From the NCBI GenBank assembly GCA_036389695.1, contig DASVWG010000183.1, positions 1 to 7,050 of the forward strand: a DNA stretch of 7,050 nt, in the 5' to 3' direction. Both the position numbers and the translations under genes were made by a program. The stretch's first letter is position 1, and each line of letters opens with the position of its first letter. The notes beneath the pieces are model-generated. The model made no database searches and had not been told where the DNA came from. It saw nothing but the letters and a program-made list of their open reading frames with translations. Below, in pieces: positions 1 to 6,766 of the stretch. The DNA comes from JALZHR01 sp036389695. GTDB lineage: Bacteria > Acidobacteriota > Blastocatellia > Pyrinomonadales > Pyrinomonadaceae.

Positions 1-1225
1 TGCCGATAATCGTGTGATACCACATCCACGCTTCGGGATTTATCGGCTCGCCGACCGTTCCGAGCAGGCGCAGGCTCGACAAATCGTGTTTTAAAGGATG
101 ATGCTCGCCCCATTTGATAAAGGCGCGAATCGCGGTCGGCGCGGTGTAGAAAATATTGATTTTGTGGCGCTCGATGAGACGCCAGAAGCGGTCGGGTTCG
201 GGAAAATTCGGCGCGCCTTCATACATAAAAACCGTCGCGCCGTTTGCCAAAGGTCCATAGACGACATAGGAATGTCCAGTCACCCAGCCGATGTCCGCCG
301 TGCACCAATATGTGTCTTCGTCTTTCAAATCGAAAATCCACTTCGTCGTGATATAAGTTCCGGTCAGATAACCGCCGGTCGTGTGCAAAATTCCTTTCGG
401 CTTGCCCGTCGTGCCGCTGGTGTAAAGAATATAGAGCGGATGCTCGCTGTCGAGTTCTTCGGCGGGACAATCGTCCGAAACGGTTTCCATCAATTCGTGC
501 CACCAGTAATCGCGTCCGAGCGTCATATTGATTTTCGAGCCGGTTCTTTGAAAAACGATGACGTTTTCGACCGAAGGCGTCTGCGCGACGGCTTTATCGA
601 CCGTTTCCTTCAAACGAATTTCGCTTCCGCGCCGCCAGCCGCCGTCCGCCGTGACGATTAATTTACATTCGCCGTCGTTGACGCGGTCGCGAATCGCGTC
701 AGCCGAAAATCCGCCGAAAATCACCGTGTGCGTCGCGCCGACGCGGGCGCAGGCGAGCATCGCAATCGCGAGCTCCGGCACGAGCGGCATATACAGCGCC
801 ACGCGGTCGCCGGTTTTGACGCCGATTTTTTTCAGGACATTGGCGAATTTCGAAACCTGCCGGTGAAGCTGTTGATAAGTCAGCGTGCGGATTTCGCCCG
901 GCTCGCCTTCCCAGATAATCGCGGCTTTGTTTTTGCGCCAACTGTCCAGATGACGGTCGAGACAATTATAGGAAGCATTGATTTTTCCGCCGACAAACCA
1001 TTTCGCGTGCGGCTCGTCCCATTCCAGGATTTTGTCCCATTTTTTAAACCAATGCAGATTTTCGGCGACGCCTGCCCAGAATTCTTCGGGATTTTCGGCT
1101 GCCTTGTTGTAAATCTGCTCGTATTCCTCAAAGCTTTTGATGTGCGCCTGCGCCGCAAATTCGACGGGCGGCTGAAAGACGCGGTCTTCGTGCGAAAACG
1201 ATTCGATGGCAATTGATTCAGACAT
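1..1225 (-). CDS. acs: acetyl-CoA synthetase (AMP-forming), N-terminal 408 residues, cut by window edge
   Basis: This gene encodes acetate--CoA ligase, a cytoplasmic enzyme that turns acetate, ATP and CoA into acetyl-CoA via acetyl-AMP. I translated it from ATG at 1225-1223; the frame stays open to position 2, so roughly the last third of a usual ~650-aa Acs lies outside. The N-terminal Acs cap is present (FWAGVAENLHWFKKWDKIL, about 49-67), then the GGKINASYNCLDRH segment (78-91), the CoA-side FGGFSADAIRDR and WRRG segments (about 170-200), the A3 phosphate loop YTSGTTGKPKG (268-278), GWVTGH (313-318) and TVGEP (390-394). The acyl-pocket positions seen, V315, T316 and V391, match the acetate-type Val310/Thr311/Val386 of Salmonella Acs. 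The Trp of the WWQTE motif and the catalytic C-terminal Lys are beyond the edge. The start is supported by AAGGGG six bases upstream and by its position 17 bp after the preceding synthetase gene, so the two are probably co-transcribed. This is the most canonical of the three synthetases here. Confidence 0.95.
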   Translation of the reverse strand, partial: MSESIAIESFSHEDRVFQPPVEFAAQAHIKSFEEYEQIYNKAAENPEEFWAGVAENLHWFKKWDKILEWDEPHAKWFVGGKINASYNCLDRHLDSWRKNKAAIIWEGEPGEIRTLTYQQLHRQVSKFANVLKKIGVKTGDRVALYMPLVPELAIAMLACARVGATHTVIFGGFSADAIRDRVNDGECKLIVTADGGWRRGSEIRLKETVDKAVAQTPSVENVIVFQRTGSKINMTLGRDYWWHELMETVSDDCPAEELDSEHPLYILYTSGTTGKPKGILHTTGGYLTGTYITTKWIFDLKDEDTYWCTADIGWVTGHSYVVYGPLANGATVFMYEGAPNFPEPDRFWRLIERHKINIFYTAPTAIRAFIKWGEHHPLKHDLSSLRLLGTVGEPINPEAWMWYHTIIG

Positions 1226-1230
1226 ATTTT

Positions 1231-1237
1231 TCCCCTT
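1231..1237 (-). promoter_or_regulatory. ribosome binding site of acs
   Basis: On the minus strand the sequence AAGGGGA ends five bases before the ATG at 1225. It lies in the 17-bp gap after the TAG stop of the upstream synthetase. It fixes the acs start and fits translation from a shared mRNA. Confidence 0.6.
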
Positions 1238-1242
1238 GTAAA

Positions 1243-2919
1243 CTATTTGATTATAAAAACTTTGCTCGCGTCAAGACTCATTTTCCGGCGCAGCTGATTG
1301 CGCTTGATTTTACCCGATTTCGTTTTCGGCAAATCCGTGCAAAACTCGATTTCGCGCGGCGCGGCGAGCGGCGAAATCTGCGCCAGAATATGCGTCGCAA
1401 TCTCGTTTGCCAGCGCCTGGCTCGGCGCGAAACCGTGGCGCAAAACGACTAAAGATTTAACGTGTTCGGTCGTCACGGCGTCCGCCACGCCGATTGCCGC
1501 CGATTCGGCGACCGCCGGATGCGAAAGCAGCGCGTTTTCGATTTCAAACGGTCCGATGCGCTGCGCCTCGCAGGTAATTACATCGTCATTGCGGGCGACA
1601 AACCAGAAATAATCGTCTTCGTCACGTTTCCCGCGGTCGCGCGTCACATACCAGCCCGAACGAAAACAGGCGCGCGTCGCTTCCGGAAAATTCCAATAGC
1701 CTTTGAAAAGCGACGAAAGCGTCGGGCGCACGGCGATGTCGCCGATTTCTCCGGCTGGCAGTTCGCGCCCGCGCTCGTCGATAATCGCGACCTGCACGCC
1801 TTTCACGGCTTTGCCCATCGAGCCTTTTTTGACCGCGATGCCCGGACGATTGGCGACGACGAAAGTGCCGGTTTCCGTCTGCCAGTAATTATCGAAAACG
1901 CCGGCTTGAAACGTCCGTTCCGCCCACGAGAGAACTTCCGGATTAAGGGGCTCGCCGACCGAATAAATGCGGCGCAGGGCAAACGCGCGCGGCGGCGAAA
2001 TATCGCCGATTTCGTTGCGCATCAGACGAAGAAGCGTCGGCGTCGTGTAAAAACACGTCACCTGATTGCGCTCCAGAATTTCCAGCCATTTCTGCGCGTC
2101 AAAATCGCCTTCGTAAATCAGAATCGGCATTCCCAGAAGCCACGGCGCGAAAGTCCCGTAAAGCAAGCCCGTCACCCAGCCCGGGTCAGCCGAGCACCAG
2201 TAAAAATCGCTTTTCTGAAGCTGCAAAACATCTTTCGCCGATTCGATTAACCTTTCGCGAATCGCGTGACGATGCACGACGCCTTTCGGCAAGCCGGTCG
2301 TGCCCGAAGTGTAAATTAAAAAACAAGTATCGTCGGGCGAAACCTGCGCGGGCGCGAATTCCGCCGAAGCGTTTTCGATTAAAGGCTCGAACCGGCGAAA
2401 CTTAATATTTGTTTCCGGCAAATTCTCCGGCGAGAATTCGCCGACGACGAAAACCGTTTCCAGAAAGGGAAGCTGACGGCGGATTTCCAGAATCTTTTCC
2501 AGATTCCCGGCGTCGGTCAAAAGAATTTTCGCCGCCGAATCTTCTAAGCGCTGGCGAATCGCCTCGCTGCCGAAATCGGTGAACAAAACGCCGACCGCCG
2601 CGCCGAGCTTTAAAACGGCGGGAATCGCCGCGTAGAGCGTCGGCGTTCTGCCCAAAAGCGTAAAAATCCGGTCGCCGTATTCCGCGCCGTGCGCGGCGAA
2701 AACGTTGGCGATGCGGTTTGATAACTGCTCGATTTCAAAGAACGAAAAAACCTTTCGCGCGCCGCTTTCGCTTTCCCAGACGAGCGCGATTTTTGAACGG
2801 TCCTGCGCGTTTAAAGTCAAAGCCGAATGAGCCAGATTGACGTTTGCCGCGACGGATTCGAGCCGTCGCGGGGTGGTCTCTTTCGCCTGTCTCGCGTAAA
2901 TTTCTTCCCTCGCCTGCAT
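1243..2919 (-). CDS. AcsA-like AMP-forming acyl-CoA synthetase, 558 aa, diverged A7/A8 region
   Basis: This is an adenylate-forming synthetase of the acetyl-CoA synthetase family. It resembles the shorter Bacillus AcsA type (about 570 aa) rather than the ~650-aa Acs, since it lacks the long N-terminal cap. It should form acyl-AMP and then acyl-CoA in the cytoplasm. Visible motifs are A3 YTSGTTGLPKG (203-213), DPGWVTG (245-251), SVGEP (320-324), NYWQTETG (344-351), RIGPFEIENALLSHPAVAES (454-473) and A10 LPKTKSGK with the catalytic Lys537. The pocket residues Val249, Thr250, Val321 and Trp346 are acetate-type. The odd part is 424-454: YVTRD replaces YxSGD, VARNDD replaces xGRxDD and EAQR replaces the hinge GxR. 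Three usually invariant glycines are thus Arg427, Ala442 and Ala452, while Asp428, Arg443 and Lys537 remain. The tail (KMSLDASKVFIIK) also lacks the usual GDLSTLE ending. The ATG follows an in-frame TAA by nine bases, so no longer start exists; no clear Shine-Dalgarno is seen. The substrate is uncertain, and activity may be altered. Confidence 0.9.
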   Translation of the reverse strand: MQAREEIYARQAKETTPRRLESVAANVNLAHSALTLNAQDRSKIALVWESESGARKVFSFFEIEQLSNRIANVFAAHGAEYGDRIFTLLGRTPTLYAAIPAVLKLGAAVGVLFTDFGSEAIRQRLEDSAAKILLTDAGNLEKILEIRRQLPFLETVFVVGEFSPENLPETNIKFRRFEPLIENASAEFAPAQVSPDDTCFLIYTSGTTGLPKGVVHRHAIRERLIESAKDVLQLQKSDFYWCSADPGWVTGLLYGTFAPWLLGMPILIYEGDFDAQKWLEILERNQVTCFYTTPTLLRLMRNEIGDISPPRAFALRRIYSVGEPLNPEVLSWAERTFQAGVFDNYWQTETGTFVVANRPGIAVKKGSMGKAVKGVQVAIIDERGRELPAGEIGDIAVRPTLSSLFKGYWNFPEATRACFRSGWYVTRDRGKRDEDDYFWFVARNDDVITCEAQRIGPFEIENALLSHPAVAESAAIGVADAVTTEHVKSLVVLRHGFAPSQALANEIATHILAQISPLAAPREIEFCTDLPKTKSGKIKRNQLRRKMSLDASKVFIIK

Positions 2920-3026
2920 AAAAATATGTTATGCGACAAACGCCGTTTTATAAAATCGCCTGATGGAAATTTCGTCTACTCTTTGCTTGGCGCAAAAATA
3001 AAGAAAAACGAAAAAATGCGCGCTGA

Positions 3027-3145
3027 TTGTCAATTGTAAATTATTAATTATAAATTGTTTGACCGAAGATTTTGCTAATCAATTTATAATTTGAGATTTG
3101 AAATTCATGATTTCAAATTTGAAATTTGAAATTTACAATTAACAA
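3027..3145. repeat. AT-rich nested inverted repeats with a 7-bp tandem repeat
   Basis: The 256-bp gap between the two synthetase genes (2920-3175) has no supportable gene. Its core is very AT-rich and symmetric. Outer arms are TTGTCAATTGTAAATT (3027-3042) and AATTTACAATTAACAA (3130-3145), complementary at 15 of 16 positions. An inner pair, 3046-3057 and 3080-3091, is a perfect 12-bp inverted repeat around a 22-base loop. A third pair, ATTTGAAAT (3096-3104) and ATTTCAAAT (3110-3118), has a 5-base loop. A 7-bp unit AAATTTG is repeated about 2.9 times at 3115-3134. The DNA could act as a weak terminator after the 634-aa synthetase gene, or as promoter DNA for the downstream pair. A TTGACA box reads on the minus strand at 3033-3028, but no good -10 follows at the right distance. 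The remainder, 2920-3020, is AT-leaning leader with nothing further I can name. Confidence 0.7.
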
Positions 3146-3175
3146 TTTTCCTTTCTTTATTCTTCCGCAAAGCCT

Positions 3176-5080
3176 CTATTCTTCGAGCGTCGACAAATCG
3201 CCCGCGTCCGCTCCGGTTTCCAGCGCTTTCAGGTAGCGCCGCATAATTTTTCCCGAACGGGTTTTCGGCAGCGACGACAAAATTTTTATCTTTGCGGGCG
3301 TGGCAATCGGACCTAGTTCGCGCCGGACGTGTTCGATTAAGCCTGCCCGCAAATTTTCGTTTTCTTCGTGTCCTTGCCTGAGCTGCGCGAAGGCGACGAT
3401 TGATTCGCCTTTCACCTCGTCGGGAACGCCGATAACGGCGGCTTCGGCGACCGCCGGATGCGAAACGAGCGCCGATTCGACGTCAGCCGTCCCGATGCGA
3501 TGACCGGCGACATTTAAAACATCGTCGGCGCGACCGAGAACCTGTATGTAACCGTCCGCGTCCATCACGGCGACATCGCCGGAAACGTAACAGCCTTCGA
3601 TTTGTTTCCACATTCGCTCGTAACGCGGCGCGTCGTTCCAGACCGCGCGCATCATATGCGGAAACGGTCGGCGCAGAATCAAACGCCCGCCGATGTTTGG
3701 CGCGACTTCATTTCCGTCCGCGTCCACAATTGCGGCTTCGACGCCGGCGAGCGCGATTCCGGCTTTGCCCGCGCGCATCGCTAAAGTCGGCGGCGTGGCA
3801 ATCGTCGGCGCGCCAAGCTCGGTCTGCCACCAGTTATCGACGACGTAGCCCCAGCGCCCGTCGCCGCACAAATTTTTCTGCGACCATTCCCACGCTTCCG
3901 GATTCAAAGGCTCGCCCGCGCAGGAAATCTGGCGCAAGCTCTTTAAATTATATTTCGCCGGAATTTCCGCGCCGAAACGCATAAAAAATCTGAGCGCGGT
4001 CGGCGCGGTGAACATTTTCGTGACGCCGTATTTTTCCACGATTTCCCACGCGATGCCCTGATGCGGAAAATCAATCGCGCCCTCGCGAAAAAGCGTCGTC
4101 ACGCCCGCGCACAGCGGCGCATAGACGATATAAGCGTGCCCGACAATCCAGCCGATGTCCGAAGTGCACCAGAAAATATCCTGTTGGTTGACGTCGAAAA
4201 ACGTCCGCAGATGATAAGTCGTGCCGACCATAAAGCCGCCGTGAACGTGGACGACTCCTTTCGGCTTGCCGGTCGTGCCCGACGTGTAAAGAATAAAAAG
4301 CGGATGCTCGGCATCGACGCTCGCGGCTTCGCATTCCGCCGGAAAATTCATCAAATCGTCGAAATCAATCTCGCGCTCGCTGACAAATTCAGTCTTCGGC
4401 GCGCGCCGCGAAAAGACGACGATTTTTTCGACGAAATCCAATTCGGCGACCGCTTCGTCCATAATGGATTTGAGCGGAATGGTTTTGCCGCGACGAAAGC
4501 CGACGTCGCCCGTAATGACGACTTTCGCCTGCGCGTCGACGATTCTATCGCGCAGAGATGCGTGTCCTAATCCGGCGTAGACGACCGAATGAATCGCGCC
4601 GATGCGGGCGCAGGCGAGCATCGAAACCGCGCCTTCAATCGTCAGCGGCATATAGATAACGACGCGGTCGCCTTTGCGGACACCGAGCGATTTCAAGCCG
4701 TTGGCGAAACGATTCACCATTTTCAAAAGCTGGTCGTAAGTGATGATTTTCTCCGTTCCGTCTTCGCCGAGCCAGATGAAAGCGGCGACGTTCCGGCGGT
4801 CGGAAGCGACATGGCGGTCGAGCGCGTTCAGCGTGATATTCGTCTGCCCTCCCGCGAACCATTCGTGATAAACGCCGTCGAATTTGGAAATTGTTTCCCA
4901 TTTTTTCAGCCAGACGAAATTTTCCGCTTCCTCAGCCCAGAAGCGGTCGGGATTACGCCGCCAGCGTTCGTATTCGGCGCGCGCGTCTTTTAACTGCGCG
5001 TTTTCGGCGACAATCGCCGGCGGCGCGTATTCGCTTTCTTCGGCGGAAAATTTTTCGATTGTTTCCTGGCTGGCGGTCAT
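3176..5080 (-). CDS. acs: acetyl/propionyl-CoA synthetase-type enzyme (AMP-forming), 634 aa, PrpE-like acyl pocket
   Basis: This is a full-length acyl-CoA synthetase of the Acs/PrpE family, cytoplasmic, activating a short carboxylate to acyl-CoA. From N to C it shows the Acs cap with FWAEEAENFVWLKKWETI (47-64), the GGQTNITLNALDRH segment (77-90), FRRG (195-198), A3 YTSGTTGKPKG (265-275), GWIVGH (310-315), CAGEP (387-391), DNWWQTELG (415-423), YVSGD (498-502), GRADD (516-520), hinge GHRIG (526-530), A10 LPKTRSGKIMRR with catalytic Lys611, and the AGDLSTLEE tail. Compared with acetate-type Acs, pocket position Thr311 is Val313 and Val386 is Ala388, both as in propionyl-CoA synthetase, while Trp418 keeps the pocket short. 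Acetate, propionate or a mixture are all plausible. I chose ATG at 5080; an in-frame TTG at 5086 would add only two residues, and neither start has a good Shine-Dalgarno. A promoter-like site lies just upstream, so it may be transcribed separately from the symporter 108 bp away. Confidence 0.93.
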   Translation of the reverse strand: MTASQETIEKFSAEESEYAPPAIVAENAQLKDARAEYERWRRNPDRFWAEEAENFVWLKKWETISKFDGVYHEWFAGGQTNITLNALDRHVASDRRNVAAFIWLGEDGTEKIITYDQLLKMVNRFANGLKSLGVRKGDRVVIYMPLTIEGAVSMLACARIGAIHSVVYAGLGHASLRDRIVDAQAKVVITGDVGFRRGKTIPLKSIMDEAVAELDFVEKIVVFSRRAPKTEFVSEREIDFDDLMNFPAECEAASVDAEHPLFILYTSGTTGKPKGVVHVHGGFMVGTTYHLRTFFDVNQQDIFWCTSDIGWIVGHAYIVYAPLCAGVTTLFREGAIDFPHQGIAWEIVEKYGVTKMFTAPTALRFFMRFGAEIPAKYNLKSLRQISCAGEPLNPEAWEWSQKNLCGDGRWGYVVDNWWQTELGAPTIATPPTLAMRAGKAGIALAGVEAAIVDADGNEVAPNIGGRLILRRPFPHMMRAVWNDAPRYERMWKQIEGCYVSGDVAVMDADGYIQVLGRADDVLNVAGHRIGTADVESALVSHPAVAEAAVIGVPDEVKGESIVAFAQLRQGHEENENLRAGLIEHVRRELGPIATPAKIKILSSLPKTRSGKIMRRYLKALETGADAGDLSTLEE

Positions 5081-5113
5081 AAACAAAAATTTGCGGATTC
5101 CGACTAAACAATG

Positions 5114-5138
5114 ATTATATCAACGTTTCGATGTTGAT
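5114..5138 (-). promoter_or_regulatory. extended -10 promoter with overlapping inverted repeat, upstream of the 634-aa synthetase
   Basis: On the minus strand TATAAT lies at 5119-5114, preceded directly by TGA, giving the extended -10 form TG-N-TATAAT. There is no good -35 at 16-18 bp (only CTCAAT-like sequence), as is allowed for extended -10 promoters. Transcription would start near 5107, leaving a leader of roughly 27 bases to the ATG at 5080. A perfect 6+6 bp inverted repeat, ATCAAC (5119-5124), 8 bases, GTTGAT (5133-5138), covers the spacer and touches the -10 box. This is a typical position and size for a repressor operator. The binding protein is unknown. Confidence 0.5.
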
Positions 5139-5166
5139 TGAGAGACAGAAATTCTGTCTCTCAATC
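5136..5166. terminator. long perfect hairpin between symporter and synthetase genes, possible terminator
   Basis: The arms GATTGAGAGACAGAA (5136-5150) and TTCTGTCTCTCAATC (5152-5166) are exactly complementary around a single A at 5151. In RNA this would form a stem of about 14 bp with a 3-base loop. It lies 22 bases after the symporter stop codon, where a terminator is expected. No U-tract follows on the minus strand, so it is not a textbook intrinsic terminator. It may instead stabilise the 3' end or be a dispersed repeat. Its last bases overlap the inverted repeat of the promoter site. Confidence 0.5.
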
Positions 5167-5188
5167 GATGAGTTTTGCTACGGATTTT

Positions 5189-6751
5189 TTAAATATCGTC
5201 GGCGGCTTCACCGGCTTCGCGCGTCGGACGAGTTTCTTCCGTGTTCGTCTGAACTTCTTCCCAGATGCGATGACCGTGCGTTTCGCGCAGGAAAATCGAG
5301 CCGACGATAAACGTAATCGAGGCGACAATCATCGGGTAATAAAGACCGGCGTAGATATTTCCGGTTTCCGCGATGACCGACAGACCGATGAGCGGCAGAA
5401 GTCCGCCGAAAACGCCGTTGCCGATGTGATACGGCAGCGAAAGCGCCGTGTATCGTATCTTGGCGGGAAATGCTTCGACCAGAAATGCGGCAATCGGACC
5501 GTAAACCATCGTCACCCAGATAACCTGGATAAAGACCAGCAGAATCAGCATCCACGCGGTGCGGTTGGCGAGCAAATCGCCGATGTTCGTATAAGGCAAA
5601 ACTTTCGGCGCGGCAACCAGCGCGCCGCCTTCGCCCTGCGATTGCGGCGTCAGGCTGATTGCGCCCGTCACGGGATTTCTCTGGGAAGTCGCCGTGACGA
5701 CGTTTGAACCGGCGGTCGCCTGCATCGCTTTATAAATCGGAATATATGTTAAGACGGCGAGCAGCAGTCCCGCCATAATAATCCACTTGCGCCCGATTTT
5801 ATCCGATAAAGCTCCGAAAACCACGAAAAACGGCATTCCCAGAAGCAGAGCGATAGCGACGATATAGTTGGCTGACGTGGCATTCACATTTAAAATCGCC
5901 TGCAAATAAAACAAGGCGTAAAATTGTCCGGTATACCAGACGACGCCCTGTCCGGCGGTCGCGCCGAACAGCGAAATCAAAACGCGCTTCAGGTTTTCCC
6001 ACTTCGTAAACGCTTCGATTAAAGGACTTGCCGAAGTCATACCGGCAGCTTTGACGTGCTGGAAAATCGGCGATTCTTTCATCCGCAGGCGAATGTAAAG
6101 CGAAATGACAACGAGAAAAATCGAAATCAGGAACGGAATGCGCCAGCCCGCGAAGCCTTCGGTCTTGCCGCCGAACTGGTCGGGACTCATCGTATTCTGA
6201 ACAATCAGGATAACCGCCAGCGACAGGAAAAGCCCCAAAGTTGCGGTAATTTGAATAAACGAAGTGTAAAATCCGCGTTTATTGTCGGGCACGTGTTCGG
6301 CGACGTAAACCGCCGCGCCGCCGTATTCGCCGCCGAGCGCGAGACCTTGCAGAATGCGAATCAAAAGCAGAATAATCGGCGCGGCATAACCGATTTGCGC
6401 GTAGGTCGGCAGAAAACCGATAATCGCCGTCGCGCCGCCCATAATTAAAAGCGTCACCAGAAAAGCGTATTTTCTGCCGATGATGTCGCCGATGCGCCCG
6501 AAAAATAAAGCGCCGAACGGACGCACGACAAAGCCGACGGCAAACGTCGCCAGATAGGCGATATAAGCAAACGTATTGTCACCCGGCGGATAAAAAAGCG
6601 GTGAAATAACTCCGGCGAGCGAGCCGAAAATATAAAAGTCATACCATTCAATCATCGTGCCGACCGACGATGCGCCGATGACCTGCCAAATTTTGCTGGT
6701 GCTGATGCTTTCCTCGTATAAATTACCCAAATCCTGTGCCGATGTAGCCAT
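5189..6751 (-). CDS. MFS transporter, metabolite:H+ symporter (MHS) family, 520 aa
   Basis: This is a 12-helix inner-membrane secondary transporter that probably couples uptake of an organic acid or similar metabolite to protons. MHS-family marks (the group of ProP, KgtP and ShiA) are GTMIEWYDFYIFG in helix 1 (31-43), RPFGALFFGRIGDIIGRK in the loop after helix 2 (77-94), RILQGLALGGEYGGA in helix 4 (132-146), GWRIPFLIS (202-210), the second-half loop GALSDKIGRK (313-322), and FPAKIRYTALSLPYHIGNGVFGG (428-450). The N-terminal 20 residues and the tail from about 490 are hydrophilic and probably cytoplasmic. At 520 aa it is longer than typical MHS members, mainly because of a polar Ser/Thr/Gln/Gly-rich stretch (343-395) between the likely helices 9 and 10. 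The ATG at 6751 has an excellent GAGGAG site six bases upstream. The substrate cannot be read from the sequence. The adjacent acyl-CoA synthetases suggest acetate, propionate or another short monocarboxylate, which is inference only. Confidence 0.92.
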   Translation of the reverse strand: MATSAQDLGNLYEESISTSKIWQVIGASSVGTMIEWYDFYIFGSLAGVISPLFYPPGDNTFAYIAYLATFAVGFVVRPFGALFFGRIGDIIGRKYAFLVTLLIMGGATAIIGFLPTYAQIGYAAPIILLLIRILQGLALGGEYGGAAVYVAEHVPDNKRGFYTSFIQITATLGLFLSLAVILIVQNTMSPDQFGGKTEGFAGWRIPFLISIFLVVISLYIRLRMKESPIFQHVKAAGMTSASPLIEAFTKWENLKRVLISLFGATAGQGVVWYTGQFYALFYLQAILNVNATSANYIVAIALLLGMPFFVVFGALSDKIGRKWIIMAGLLLAVLTYIPIYKAMQATAGSNVVTATSQRNPVTGAISLTPQSQGEGGALVAAPKVLPYTNIGDLLANRTAWMLILLVFIQVIWVTMVYGPIAAFLVEAFPAKIRYTALSLPYHIGNGVFGGLLPLIGLSVIAETGNIYAGLYYPMIVASITFIVGSIFLRETHGHRIWEEVQTNTEETRPTREAGEAADDI

Positions 6752-6757
6752 TTTCGT

Positions 6758-6763
6758 CTCCTC
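6758..6763 (-). promoter_or_regulatory. strong ribosome binding site of the MHS symporter
   Basis: GAGGAG on the minus strand sits six bases before the ATG at 6751 and fixes that start. It is the best Shine-Dalgarno in the window, in contrast to the two synthetase genes at 5080 and 2919, which have none that is clear. Confidence 0.75.
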
Positions 6764-6766
6764 AGG

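Noticed and set aside
98..1216. Two overlapping plus-strand open frames (98-661 and 728-1216) opposite acs.
   Set aside because: The minus strand in this stretch translates continuously to a textbook Acs, and the plus frames show no conserved sequence.
1558..1650. Possible frameshift or sequencing error explaining the odd YVTRDRGKRDEDD stretch.
   Set aside because: The frame is intact on both sides and aligns without gaps to AcsA. The changes are scattered single substitutions, not a shifted block.
1462..2250. Plus-strand open frame of 262 codons antisense to the AcsA-like gene.
   Set aside because: It lies wholly inside a clearly conserved minus-strand enzyme. Its translation is Arg/Phe-rich with no recognisable motif, as expected for a shadow frame in this codon usage.
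2847..2871. Possible tRNA T-arm (loop CTCGAAT on the minus strand).
   Set aside because: The stem is 9 bp rather than 5, no acceptor, D or anticodon arms flank it, and it falls inside conserved coding sequence.
3005..3033. TTGACA -35 box (minus strand 3033-3028) for the AcsA-like gene.
   Set aside because: At 16-18 bp spacing the sequence is GTTTT-like with no TATAAT-like hexamer, so I do not call a promoter here.
2827..3039. Plus-strand 70-codon frame crossing the start of the AcsA-like gene.
   Set aside because: Its first half is antisense to coding sequence and its second half is Lys-rich AT leader. There is no Shine-Dalgarno and no recognisable protein.
4061..4993. Plus-strand open frames 4061-4570 and 4589-4993 opposite the 634-aa synthetase.
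   Set aside because: They are mirror frames of a conserved enzyme, without their own ribosome sites or motifs.
5081..5086. TTG start two codons upstream of the ATG of the 634-aa synthetase.
   Set aside because: ATG at 5080 is a stronger start codon and the TTG gains no better ribosome site. The difference is two residues and does not affect the call.
5138..5707. Plus-strand open frame of 189 codons antisense to the end of the symporter.
   Set aside because: It starts inside the intergenic hairpin and then mirrors the symporter gene. The composition is Arg/Asn/Gln-rich and no domain is visible.
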